Position numbers and translations under genes: made by a program
Shown here: positions 17,272 to 28,700 of the stretch, piece after piece
How positions within the stretch are numbered: the first letter of the stretch is position 1
How the letters are laid out: each line of letters starts with the position of its first letter
Notes under the pieces: model-generated
Seen by the model: only the letters and a program-made list of their open reading frames with translations
Databases searched by the model: none
What the model was told of the DNA's origin: nothing
Assembly: GCA_963995525.1 (NCBI GenBank)
Contig: OZ023206.1
Coordinates: 5,145,120 to 5,209,119, forward strand
Length of the DNA stretch: 64,000 nucleotides
Reading direction: 5' to 3'
Source: Escarpia spicata
Taxonomy: Eukaryota > Annelida > Polychaeta > Sabellida > Siboglinidae

Positions 17272-19923
17272 GCTAAAATCTGCAAGACATCTGTGCTCAC
17301 TCTCGACACGCGTAACGTTCCGAGGTTGCGAACGTACGCAGGTGCCACAATTGAGCCTTTAGGGCGAGCACAGGTGAACGTTTGTCACAACAATCAACAG
17401 CACAGGCTGCAGGCAATCGTAGTGCCTGGGTCGGGACCTAACCTGCTGGGAAGGGACTGGCTAACAGTGTTGAAAGTGAACTGGGCTACCGTGAACCAGG
17501 TAGACAGAGAGGACTTCCTAAAGCCTTACGAATCAATATTCAGTGAGGGACTAGGCACTCTAAAGGGGCTGACTGCGAAGTTCTACGTTGATGACACGGT
17601 TAAACCGAGGTATTGTAAACCTCGACCTGTACCTCTTGCTTTACGAGCCAAAGTAGAGGACGAGCTAGATCGTATGCAGAAGGCCGGAATCATCCGTCCT
17701 GTGGAGTATTCTGAGTGGGCCGCGCCCATTGTACCGGTCTTGAAGTCTACCGGCGCAGTCAGAATCTGTGGCGACTATAAGGTAACCATCAACAGAGCCG
17801 TCAAGGTAGACAAGTACCCGATCCCGAACGTATCTGATCTGTTTACAAAATTAGCAGGTGGTACACTGTACACCACGCTGTACATGAGCCATGCGTATCA
17901 ACAGGTCGTACTGGATGAAGAATCACGTCCGTTGACTACAATCAACACGTCGAAAGGGCTATTCGCATTCGAACGTCTGCCTTTCGGTGTGAGTTCTTCT
18001 CCAGGTATCTTCCAGAGAATCATGGAGCAGTTACTACAGAACATACCCATGACTGTAGTCTACCTCGACGACATCCTGGTCACAGGAAGAACGCCAGAAG
18101 AGCACGATCGTAATCTGGCTACTGTGCTAACGCGGCTACAAGACGCAGAGTTACGCCTGAAGAAGGAGAAATGTGCGTTTCGTCAGAAATCGTGCACCTA
18201 TCTAGGTCATGCGATTGATGCTGAAGGTATTCATCCTACGGAAGACAAAGTGCGAGCAGTACAGAACGCGCCTGCACCACAGAATGTACAGGAGTTGAGG
18301 AGTTATCTAGGACTCATTCACTACTATCACAATTTCTTGCGCAATCTCAGTACGCTGCTTGCTCCGCTGCATGAAATGACACGCCAACACACAAAGTGGA
18401 AGTGGGGTCTGACGCAACAAAAGGCTTTCGATGAGTCCAAGACACTGCTTGTTTCTTCAGATGTGCTTGTACACTACAACCCTGAACTCCCGATCATCTT
18501 GAGCGGTGACGCATCTCCTTACGGGATTGGAAGCGTACCGTCACACAGATTGCCCGATGGCAGCGACAAGCTTATCGCATACGCATCACGCTCTCTCTCC
18601 ACAGCGGAAAAGAAGTACGCACAGCTGGAAAAGGAAGCGTTGTCGTTGGTCTTCGGGATATCCAAGTTCCATAAGTACCTTTACGGGAGGGACTTCACGT
18701 TGCAGACCGACCACAAGCCGTTGGTCGGGCTGTTGAAGGAAGATCGTGCCATCTACACAATGGCTAGTGCACGCATTCAGAGATGGGCACTAACACTAAG
18801 TAACTATCAGTACCATCTGGAGTACAGACCGGGTACGAGTATCTGTCATGCAGACGGATTGAGTCGCTTGCCGCTACCAGACACTCCTGAACGAGTACCA
18901 GTCCCGGAGGAAGTGGTTCTAGCACTTGCAACCATGAACGATACACCCATCACGGCAGAACACATCGCTAAATGGACAGCAAACGATCCGATGCTGTCAC
19001 AAGTTCTACGGTTCGTGGAAGGAGGATGGCCTAGCGATGCACCACGCGAGTGGGAGAGTTACAGTCAAAGGAAAGACGAACTGAGTGTCCAACACGGGGT
19101 GCTGATGTGGGGAGCAAGAGTCATCGTACCACCAAAGGGTCGTGACACGTTGTTGAAAGAACTACACGAGACGCATCCGGACATAGTGAAGATGAAGGCG
19201 TTAGCCCGAAGCTACCTCTGGGGGCCAGGTTTGGATGCTGAAATCGAGATGTGTGTTAAGGACTGCACGACATGCCAAATACACAGCAAACAACCCCCAG
19301 TGGCACCACTGCATCCATGGGAATGGCCGGGACGAACGTGGCATCGAATACACATTGATTATGCGGGACCGTTCGAGGGACGTATGATACTCATCATAGT
19401 CGATGCTCACAGCAAGTACATCGATGCACACGTTGTATCAGCTGCGACAACCAGTGCAACTCTCACGAAGCTAAGACAGACGTTTGCGATTTTGGGTCTA
19501 CCAAGCACAGTGGTATCAGATAACGGAAGCTGTTTCACCAGTGAGGAGTTTGAACAGTTTTGTCGAGCTAACGGAATCAAACACATCAAGTCTTCACCTT
19601 ATCATCCATCCAGTAATGGCTTAGCTGAACGCGCCGTTCAGACTGTAAAAGCAGGGTTGAAGAAGACAGATGGCAACCTAGAAGATCGTCTCTACACCTT
19701 CCTAGCACGCTACAGCGTAACTCCACACGCTACAACCGGCAGAGCTCCAACAGAGTTTGTGTTGAAGACACCACCGAGCACACGACTGGATCTTCTACGA
19801 CCAACCATTCAGAACCGAGTCTTACGCAAACAGGAAGAAGACAAAGAACGCCACGACCAGAGAGCAGTGGAGCGAAGTTTCATGACAGGAGACTGTGTCT
19901 GGGCGTTGAACTTTCAGGGATAA
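17272..19923 (+). pseudogene. pol: Pol: protease end, RT, RNase H, integrase (inactive)
   Basis: Long open frame in phase with the protease fragment. RT shows KYPIPNVSDLF, RLPFGVSSSPGIFQR and the catalytic YLDDILVTG, but motif A reads LYMSHAYQQ, with TAC (17881-17883) where an Asp codon is required for catalysis. RNase H has SGDASPYGIGS and TLQTDHKPL. Integrase has the HHCC-type HETHPD...CTTCQ, then IDYAGPF, VVSDNGSCF and SPYHPSSNGLAERAVQ, i.e. the DDE triad is present. It stops at TAA 19921 and TAG 19930, short of the integrase C-terminus. Confidence 0.92.
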
Positions 19924-19932
19924 CCGAAATAG

Positions 19933-20319
19933 GTCGCTACGGTGATAGAGAACCGGCTGGGTCCGCTGACCTTCGCGGTACGTCTGCAGGATGACAGAGT
20001 GTGGAAGCGTCACCAGGATCATTTGCGCGAGAGAAGGCCGATCGAGGCGACGGAAGAGCGTCTGGTACCACTGAGGGTTGAAGAGCCTCAACTTCCACCG
20101 AGGCTTGGAGAGCGTGAAGTATTACCTCGGTTCGAGCGAACAACATCGACACCACCACTATCATCTGGCAACTCGGACGTGACCACGGGTACCGACACAG
20201 GAGAGGTGATCTCGAGACCAACAGTTGAACGGTCGCAGTCCTGTGTAGTACCAGACGTGGTAGTACCGCTGAGAAGATCACACAGAGTGGTGAAGCCACC
20301 GGACAGATTGAACTTGTAA
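19933..20319 (+). pseudogene. Integrase C-terminal tail, cut off by upstream stops
   Basis: In phase with pol after the two nonsense codons. Contains RLGPLTFAVRLQDDRVWKRH, the GPxTY-type integrase end, then a low-complexity tail ending PLRRSHRVVKPPDRLNL and a stop at 20317-20319. Confidence 0.75.
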
Positions 20320-20543
20320 AGTCTATATTACTGTCATAACGGACAATGCATAGATCAATATAGCCAGAATAGACTAGGTTTCGGTAGCTGTAGCTAGTCG
20401 CGAGAGCACTAGATTGGTACTATAAACAATGGCATACTATCTATCTTAGATATGACATTGATACGTATAAGGGACTCTTGTTTGCGTTAAAAGTTTACAT
20501 TTTTATAATTATACTAATTATGTTTTTCTTAAAGGGGGAGGAA

Positions 20544-20698
20544 TGTTAGATCCTTGATCGCGGAACCGTTTACCATGCCTCGTTTCCTCTTTTCCTTTTA
20601 CATCTCAATGTGTCACAATAAACGTGTTCATACTTTCTCTACGAGAATCTTCATTCTATAATGTCGCTGTACGCACAGCCCACGGCCAGTACACGACA
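20544..20698 (+). repeat. 3' LTR (155 bp)
   Basis: Same as the 5' LTR except one base. Preceded directly by the polypurine tract at 20531-20543. Confidence 0.95.
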
Positions 20699-20703
20699 GG
20701 CGG

Positions 20704-21500
20704 GCAATCAGCATGATGTCTTGCTGTGGTGACATCTAGGTCTATTGGTCGGTGCTGTCTGGGGTCATGACACAGTTGGACTCCCTGCTTGGTTACGATA
20801 AAAGTGTAATGTATTTTTGAGATTTTTTTTTAATACAAAATTCATCTGCTCTGACATAAGTGCATTTGAGTAGTCAGATTTCCCGGTGTGATTGTAGAAG
20901 CTGTTGTTTACAAAGCGGAAGGGTATTTGGCAGCAATTTGGCTAATTGACCCTTTAGTCGAATTATTGCCTGCATCCATTCGTAAATACTGACGGGTGTC
21001 ACAAACACACAGGCATTTTACGAGAGCTAGAAATATTAGATTTTGACTAAACTCGACCAGCATGTCAATGAGATGATAATAACAGCAGGTGAGAAGTTTA
21101 AGACATTTTGTAAGTCAGGTTTTCTTATAATCACACAAAACGTTAACATGGTCGCCAATGGGAAAACTAACAATGTGCTGAGCCCGTCAGGTTCTGGCTG
21201 GAGATGTTTACTAGGCCACTGAAGATCTTGAATAACATCGTGAGGCGGGCAATCAGCATGGTGTTGACACTTGACGTGTTTCGAAACTTCTCTGCACTGA
21301 TTCGATCTTGCTGATCCTTTCGGTGAATGGATTCCAGACCGTGCTTGCGGGTTCCATTAGGAGTCTGACGAGAGCCTGGTAAGCCCGCTCCTTGATGGAT
21401 GAGAATCCAATCTTCAAGTTTGGCTCTGTTTGCCTTTGAGCGTACGCTGTTTATGTGCTGTTGCCACCTAAGATAAGAGCTGATGATGACACCCATTTAC
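20704..21500 (-). pseudogene. LINE ORF fragments flanking the LTR element
   Basis: The sequence after the duplication (gcaatcagcatg) continues the LINE in which the LTR element landed; the uninterrupted form cgtgaggcgggcaatcagca is visible at 21239-21258. Minus-strand 21496-21167 reads GVIISSYLRWQQHINSVRSK at its start and ARLTMLFKIFSGLVNISSQN near its end, the C-terminal region of a CR1/Jockey-like LINE with internal deletions. No intact frame. Confidence 0.7.
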
Positions 21501-21861
21501 TTTACTGATATTTCGTGTTGGAGGGTGTGATCATAAAGCGTATTGAGATACTGTTTTGTGACGCGACAGTGAGTGATGGAGACAGATAGTTTATTTTGGA
21601 ATTGTATTAATCATACATACAAGCAAATAAAATAAAAAGTAAAGTGGTATACAACTCCGGGTTGACAGCGGAGCAAATGAGTGCTGTAACCAGTTGATAC
21701 ATGATAGTACAATTGTAAGATTAAGCCGCTATTCAACAACTAGTCGCTGTCATCCCAAACATAATTACATAACAATACAATAATTTCACGTATAGCGTTA
21801 ATTTGCTGTATTAGTGCAATGTAACAATGATATTATTACATAATAAAGTTAAAAAGTGTAG
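21501..21861. other. AT-rich unassigned sequence
   Basis: No gene seen. Confidence 0.4.
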
Positions 21862-22304
21862 TGTAGCGCAAACATGAACATATGGAGATACCAAGGACCA
21901 GCTATAGCAGAATACATAAGGTAGTAGAACATTAAATAAACATATGGAGATACCAAGGACCAGCTATAGCAGAATACATAAGGCAGTAGAACATTAGATA
22001 AACATATGGAGATACCAAGGACCAGCTATAGCAGAATACATAAGGTAGTAGAACATCAGATACACATATGGAGATACCAAGGACCAGCTATAGCAGAATA
22101 CATAAGGCAGTAGAACATCAGATACACACATGGAGATACCATGGACCAGCTATAGTAGAATACATAAGGTAGTAGAACATTAAATAAACATGGAGATACC
22201 AAGGACCAGCTATAGCAGAATACATAAGGCAGTAGAACATTAGATACACATATGGAGATACCAAGGACCAGCTATAGCAGAATACATAAGGTAGTAGAAC
22301 ATTA
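21862..22304. repeat. 62-bp satellite, left segment (about 7 copies)
   Basis: Same unit as the large array at 30747-36912 (ataccaaggaccagctatag, cagaatacataaggtagtag, aacattagatacacatatgg). The Gmr1-like element separates the two segments. Confidence 0.95.
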
Positions 22305-23866
22305 GATAGCATTTCTGCTATTTCAAGTTGGTTAAATCTACTTGCCTGAGGTTTAATTTGGGAAATGAGGAAGGTCAAGCCAGTAGATAGACATATTGTT
22401 GACCAACCGCCTTGGTTACGTAATTACGGCAACTCGGTTGCAGATGCGCTCAGTGGAGCGTGGTATTCTGTTGCTAGCATTGCCAGCAGGTGGTTTCACT
22501 GTAATCTTAGAGGGTGTTCCACAATGTTTAGTTTGAATTGTATACTGCTTTAGCCAATAGAAATGATGGAAACCTGTCATATGATGTGTAATTAGGTCCG
22601 CTTATATAAACGTTTATTGTACGCATTTCGCCATCTGGGCGCTGGCGAAGGACTGGGACAGATCCAGGGTTGAACGAGACAGGTTGCCCTGCTGCCAAGA
22701 GAATGGCTAGTCAAGTCGTAAAGCGTGGTGGGAATCGTTAACGTGGGTTACGTTCCCAAGCTTTTGTGTGTGTGTAATATTCAGTGTCCAGAGTGACTGT
22801 TTGATCGAGCTTCGAAGAAGCCATGCCGCCACGTCAGCGGTATATTGAGACAACGTTCCGGTTGGCCCCAACGTATTTGCGTCGATGAGCGATAATCGCG
22901 ACGCGCTCACCCAGCACGGGCCATCCTCGAACAGCGGTCTAACAGCGACAACGTCAGAAAGATTGACCGAATACGACTCGCAGCGGCCGGCGGTAAACGT
23001 ATACTGCCAGGCGTCGTCTTTTGCGCGAACCCGTTCATTCGACTTCTCGATCGTTCGCGACAGGGCAAGACCTCTCGATCGAATTCGTAGCGGCCGGCGG
23101 TATGCGTCTACTGCCCGGCTTCGTCTTCCAGTTGAACGTATTCAACTGACTTCGCAATCGTTTGCGACCGTGCGATCATTGAACGTACGCGACTCGAGAA
23201 TTCGCGGCGTACGACGGCAATCGTCAAGTGCCCGGCATCATCACTCGTGCGGCCGAGATACCCCGTTCTAATTGTGTTCGGAGATCGGCGTGTTGACTTC
23301 AACAAACGTTCGTATATATTCGAGATGGGATTAGCCCAGTATCAATGTCTGTTTTCTGATTGAACGTATCTATTTTTTGCTGTATTATGATTGGTAGTTA
23401 TCTGTGTTTTGAAGTAAGGTATTTTTACCCTTGAAGTATTCACATATATATGTATATATATGTGTGTGTTGTAACATATTACTGTAATGAGAGTCCGCGA
23501 GGACTAGCTTATACTGTGTATTTATATTAAGGGAGTTATTCTTATATATCACTTGGCGCCTAGTGTAGGGTCGTGTAGCGGTATAATCCACCTTAGAAAG
23601 GGAGTGAAATTTGATAATCGAAAGATTCAGTGTTATTGTTTATTCTGTTCTATTAAGTTTTGGTTACGGGATTTCATTATTCTGTTTATTTTGTTAATCG
23701 AGATATTTACCAAAAGAAGGATATCTTGTAATAAAGTTATTAAATGTTCCTCGTTCTTTGTTGCTTGTTCACGAAAACCGTTCTTTCTTATATGCGTTGA
23801 CCTTGATATATAAGAACCCTACTAGACTGAGCCATCTAGTGTACGGAGACCTCGCTAATCCGTGAC
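22305..23866 (+). repeat. 5' LTR of the Gmr1-like element
   Basis: Matches the 3' LTR from TAGCATTTCTGC onwards; the first two bases are GA instead of TG. Contains a TATA box (cttatataaa at 22601-22610) and AATAAA at 23730-23735, and ends CCGTGACA. Confidence 0.93.
22601..22610 (+). promoter_or_regulatory. LTR TATA box
   Basis: cttatataaacg; repeated in the 3' LTR (about 29478) and in the solo LTR (about 49584). Confidence 0.5.
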
Positions 23867-23868
23867 AT

Positions 23869-23889
23869 AATTGGGGGCTCGTACGCGGG
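23869..23889 (+). other. Primer-binding site, tRNA-Pro type
   Basis: Begins two to four bases after the LTR: TGGGGGCTCGTACGCGGGAT, very close to the tRNA-Pro primer site used by murine-leukaemia-type retroviruses. Confidence 0.7.
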
Positions 23890-24510
23890 ATTCCGGCGAG
23901 GGGGAAATTAAAATAACACCTTCGGTCAACGCTATGAATTGCGGGTAACACGTGACGGCAACATAGAACATGCCTGAGAACTTAGCTGCACTCTGGTTCC
24001 GTGGAATGTCAGCGTTGTTCCGTGGCTAGAGACGACACCTACATCTATTCCAGTAGCTGTAGTGTAGGGTAATTCACATGCCCCTTGTCGTTTCTGCCCG
24101 GACATAATTCTGAGTCCCATATTTCTCGTTACATTTATAGTGTGTCATTCACGTTTTGAGGCAGTAGACTTGTTTATTACAGCAGGAAAGGACCATGAAT
24201 TAATCGTCGAATTAAGGGCAAGTAGGAGCTTTGTTATTTTTCAGCTGTATGAGGAAGTTGATTTACTTGTTGCAACTGCCGAGTTGGCATTGGGCAAATT
24301 GAAGTCCCACAGAATGTCCGTGTGTTTATAGTTGACACGGCGTGGTTGAAATCGTATAGTGATTTCATTATTCCAGTCTTATGAGAAGATTGGGTGGAGT
24401 GTTGTAGCGTAGCTAACACTTTTTGTGGTTTACAGGTGATTGACCTTATGTATTATTTAAACGTGATATCCGTTTAGTGATTGTTTCGTGTGTTGCACTA
24501 GTTTGCAAAC
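23890..24510 (+). other. 5' untranslated leader of the Gmr1-like element
   Basis: About 620 bp between primer site and gag with no convincing coding frame; likely leader and packaging region. Confidence 0.6.
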
Positions 24511-25788
24511 ATGGATCTTGCTCAATTGATTGAGTTAGGCGAGAAGTTAGGGTTAACAGGTCCCGAACTTCAGGCATTTGTTCGCGATGAACAAGGAACC
24601 GCCCGGGCTGAGCGACAGGCCGCTCGCGAGGCGGAGAAAGAGAGGCTCCAGGCCGAGCTCCGAGAAAAGGAGGCGGCAAGGCAGGCCGATATGGAGAAAG
24701 AGAGGCTCCATGCCGATAAGGAGAGGCTCCAGACCGATAAGGAGAGGCTCCAGGCCGAGCTCCGAGAAAAGGAGGCGGCAAGGCAGGCCGATATGGAGAT
24801 ACGCGCGCGTGAAATGGAGCATGAAGAAAAGATGGCCAGGCTCCACAACGAGGCTACGACCGTAGAGAACCGAGATTCGGTGAGTAATGCTTCAGCCATT
24901 ACTAAGGGAATCCGTAGTCCTCCGTTACCCTGTTTTAACGAAGACAGGGATTCGATTGATGCATATCTCCAGCGATTTGAAAGATATGCTGAAAACCAGG
25001 GTTGGGAGCGTGAGAATTACGCTATATTTCTGAGCGCATTGTTGACCGGTCATGCACTGGAAGTTTATTCCCGTTCCCCGATTTCCGTGGCCAACGATTA
25101 TGACCAGTTAAAGCAAGCATTGCTAGGATGGTACCGACTGACTGTAGGCGATTTTCGTAAGAAATTTTACACCTGTTCTCTAAATTCGACCAAAACAATG
25201 TCGCAGTATTTTGCTCGTATGGAACATTATTTGACTCAGTGGATTTCTTTGTCGAACATTAATGAGTCTTTCGAGGGTCTTAAGGAACTCATTCTGAGAG
25301 AGCAATTCTTGTTTATGTGCCCTAGGGAACTGTCCGTGTTTCTGAGAGAACACAAACCGACGGGGAAAGAGAATTTGTTAGAGTTGGTGAGAACATTTAC
25401 AGATGCCCATTCACCATATGGTAAACGGGAAAATCGTAGAGACCGAGTCCGACCCACTCCCGTCCCTTCACCCGTCCCGAAAAGTAGATCAGGGGAGGGG
25501 AGATACCCTATTTCTAGCCCTACCCCGCGGCCCGTTCCTCCGCCGCGTACATGTTTCCTTTGTAATCGGCCAGGTCACATCGCGAGACAGTGTACAGTGG
25601 GAGTGCAGAATAGGAATCCTCCACCGCAAAGGATGAAACCAGTGGTTGGGAATTGTGCAGTTGTGCTAAACCAGAATTCCCCTAGTCACCAATGTCCTGT
25701 GGGTGGGAGTGATGTCACGTTGCAATGTGGATGTAAGATCCCCGTAATTGCTAGTGCTTGTGTACAACATGAAAACAGTTGTAAATGA
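24511..25788 (+). CDS. gag: Gag of the Gmr1-like element (SCAN-like capsid, zinc knuckle)
   Basis: 425 residues. An N-terminal coiled-coil region (about 25-115) is built from repeated KERLQAELREKEAARQADME units, themselves an internal duplication at the DNA level. Residues about 140-295 are helical capsid text (HALEVYSRSPISVANDYDQL, TMSQYFARMEHYLTQW, then LREQFLFMCPRELSVFLREH) resembling the SCAN domain, which is known to derive from the capsid of Gmr1-like elements. Near 350 is a CCHC knuckle CFLCNRPGHIARQC for RNA binding. The frame ends in a TGA (25786-25788), and pol continues in the same frame directly after it. Confidence 0.9.
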   Translation: MDLAQLIELGEKLGLTGPELQAFVRDEQGTARAERQAAREAEKERLQAELREKEAARQADMEKERLHADKERLQTDKERLQAELREKEAARQADMEIRAREMEHEEKMARLHNEATTVENRDSVSNASAITKGIRSPPLPCFNEDRDSIDAYLQRFERYAENQGWERENYAIFLSALLTGHALEVYSRSPISVANDYDQLKQALLGWYRLTVGDFRKKFYTCSLNSTKTMSQYFARMEHYLTQWISLSNINESFEGLKELILREQFLFMCPRELSVFLREHKPTGKENLLELVRTFTDAHSPYGKRENRRDRVRPTPVPSPVPKSRSGEGRYPISSPTPRPVPPPRTCFLCNRPGHIARQCTVGVQNRNPPPQRMKPVVGNCAVVLNQNSPSHQCPVGGSDVTLQCGCKIPVIASACVQHENSCK

Positions 25789-28700
25789 CCGGTTGTAGAG
25801 GGGTATGTGGGGGGATCCCCAGTGAAAGTACTACGCGACAGCGGGTGTAACGGAGTCGTTGTACGACGTAGCCTAGTTCCGGAAGATCAGTTAACTGGGA
25901 AAACCAAAGTCCTTATGCTGATGGACCGATCCGTCATTGAAGTCCCGACTGCCCGGTGCTATGTGAGAACTCCCTTTTTCACAGGAGAAATTGAAGCCCT
26001 ATGTCTAAACAACCCCGTTTATGATTTAGTCATTGGCAATGTTGATGAACTAAATTTGCCCTGTTCCGATAACAGTGAAGGTTCTCCTTTTCGAGTAACC
26101 AAGTCAGATGGTGTCCCCGTTACAGTTGAGGCCCCTTTGAATGACATCCCAGTCACCGGTTGTGCTGTAGAAACCCGTGCTCAACGGGAGCGCCTTTCCA
26201 AGCCCACAAAACCTTTGATAGTGCCTCAAGTTGTTGGTGCGAGTATATCCGCCGATGATTTCTTGAGAGAGCAAAAGGGGGATGAGACCTTAAATAAATG
26301 CTTTGATTCGGCTGAAGAGACTAAAGGGAAACCTAAGGGAGAACAAACAAGTCAATTCGTGATCAAAAGGGGACTTCTTTATCGTCTGTATCAGAAAGAG
26401 AAAGAGGGTGAGACTGTGAAACAACTAGTAGTTCCCCGAGTTTTGCGCAATCGAGTCATGACATTAGGACATGAAACTATCCTATCTGGACATCAGGGAA
26501 TTAGGAAGTCGCTAGATAGAATCCTCCTTAACTTCTACTGGCCAGGGATAGTGGGTGATGTCCATAGATTCTGCCAATCATGTGACATCTGTCAGAGGAC
26601 CGTTAGTCGAGGCAATGTCCCTAAGGCTCCTGTACAAATGATCCCCATCGTAAACACGCCCTTTGAAAAGGTAGCGATAGATTTGGTAGGTCCCTTAACC
26701 CCAGTGACAGAAAGAGGTAATCGGTGGATCTTAACCCTGGTAGATTTCGCTACTAGATACCCAGAAGAGGTAGCAGTGTCGAATATCGACACGGAAACGA
26801 TAGCAGAGGCTCTTCTGAAGATTTTCTCAAGGGTGGGTCTGCCTAAAGTAGTACTCAGCGATAATGGCAGTCAGTTTGTGTCAAAAACTATGACCGAGGT
26901 AGCTAGGTTACTCTCTATCCAACAAGTCCACTCTTCTCCTTACCATCCCATGGCCAATGGATTGGTAGAGAAATGGAACGGTACCTTAAAACGAATGCTA
27001 AGGCGGATGTGCTCTGAACGTCCACGAGACTGGGATCGGTATCTGGAACCTCTTATGTTTGCATACCGCGAAGCACCCCAGGAGAGCATGACATTTTCCC
27101 CTTTTGAGTTACTCTATGGAAGGACAGTCAGGGGGCCTATGATGATTCTTAGAGAGTTATGGGAGAATGAGAAACCAGACGAGGAGCTAGTAGAAACGTA
27201 CCAGTACGTAGTGGATCTCCGTAATCGGATAGAATCAACTTGCGAACTAGCTAGAGAGAATCTGAAGAATTCTCAAGACCGGTATAAGGAACACTTCGAT
27301 CGAAAGGCCAAGGTGAGAACCCTAGAAGTAGGAGACAAAGCCCTCATCCTTCTCCCCACTGATTCAAACAAGTTGCTCATGCAATGGAAGGGTCCATATG
27401 AAGTGATAGAGAGAGTGGGGATAAACGATTACCGGGTAAAGATCGGAGATAATCGTAAACTCTTCCACATCAACATGATGAAGAAATACTATGAGAGAGG
27501 TAATGTGGAGATGCTAGGTTTAGCTGCTGTTGTCGAAGAACAACCTGAATGTGAGACTGATGAGGATTTTCCCATCCCTGAGAGAGAGGAAAACATTGGG
27601 GACGTCCATGTGAGTGATAGTTTATCACCTGATCAGACACGAGACTTGAAACAGCTGATGGAAGAATTTCCTTCCATCTTTTCAAGCACTCCAGGGCAAA
27701 CTAGTCTCTTGTCCCATGCCATTGAGGTAACGTCCTCTAGTCCCGTGAGATGCAAACCGTACCCCATTCCATTAGCCAAGTTGGGAGTGGTAAAACAGGA
27801 GGTTGAGAAGATGCGAGAAATGGGCGTGATTGAGCTATCTCATTCACCGTACTCTTCGCCTTTGTTGCTAATTCGTAAATCTGACTCCACATACAGACAG
27901 TTAGTAGATTTTCGCCAGTTAAACAAGGTTACTAAATTCGATGCAGAACCTATGCCAAATCCCCATACTATCTTGGCTGAGGTGGGGCAGGATAGGTACT
28001 TGTCCAAACTAGATTTCTGCAAAGGCTACTGGCAAATAAGGATGGAACCGGAAGATAAGGAGAAAACCGCATTTTGTACTCCCCAAGGGTTGTTCCAATT
28101 CTGCGTCATGCCTTTCGGTCTAGTCAACGCCGGCGCATCGTACAGTCGCATGATGCGCATACTCTTAGATGGCCTCGGTGGTGTTACCAATTATGTTGAC
28201 GATGTATTGATTCACACCTCAACATGGGCCGATCACTTATCAACACTGCGGGCAGTGTTCGTCCGAGTGAGACAAGCGGGTCTCTCAATAAAACCGTCGA
28301 AGTGTTTTCTTGGGTTTGAATCCGTCGATTTCCTGGGGCACCAAGTAGGACAAGGAGAAGTGAAGACCCAGGAAGACAAGGTAAACAAAATTAGGAATGC
28401 GCCCATTCCTACCACGAAGAAACAAGTGAGGTCTTTTCTAGGTTTGGCAGGATATTACCGGAAGTTTGTTAATGGGTATTCCAGAATCGCGGCTCCATTG
28501 ACTGATCTCACAAAGGCAAAACAGCCTAACAAGGTAAGTTGGAATGATGAGGCGGACAAGGCCTTCATTCAACTGAAGCAGGCCCTGTGTAAGGCGCCTA
28601 TCCTCAAATTGCCTGACGTCAACAGACCCTTTGTCTTGCGAACAGATGAGTCCGATACCGGACTCGGAGCAATGTTACTCCAAGAGAATAACGGAGTCTT

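Larger units (their letters stand above)
15968..20698 (+). mobile_element. Ty3/gypsy LTR retrotransposon, full length, defective
   Basis: Flanked by the 5-bp duplication GGCGG (15963-15967 and 20699-20703). LTRs of 155 bp begin TGTTAG and end ACGACA. Order inside: primer site, gag, zinc knuckle, protease, RT, RNase H, integrase, polypurine tract aaagggggaggaa just before the 3' LTR. This order is that of Ty3/gypsy; short LTRs and the layout suggest a Mag-like clade, not certain. The two LTRs differ at a single base (A/C at 15988 versus its partner), so insertion was recent, yet the coding region has a frameshift, nonsense codons and a lost catalytic residue. Confidence 0.93.
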
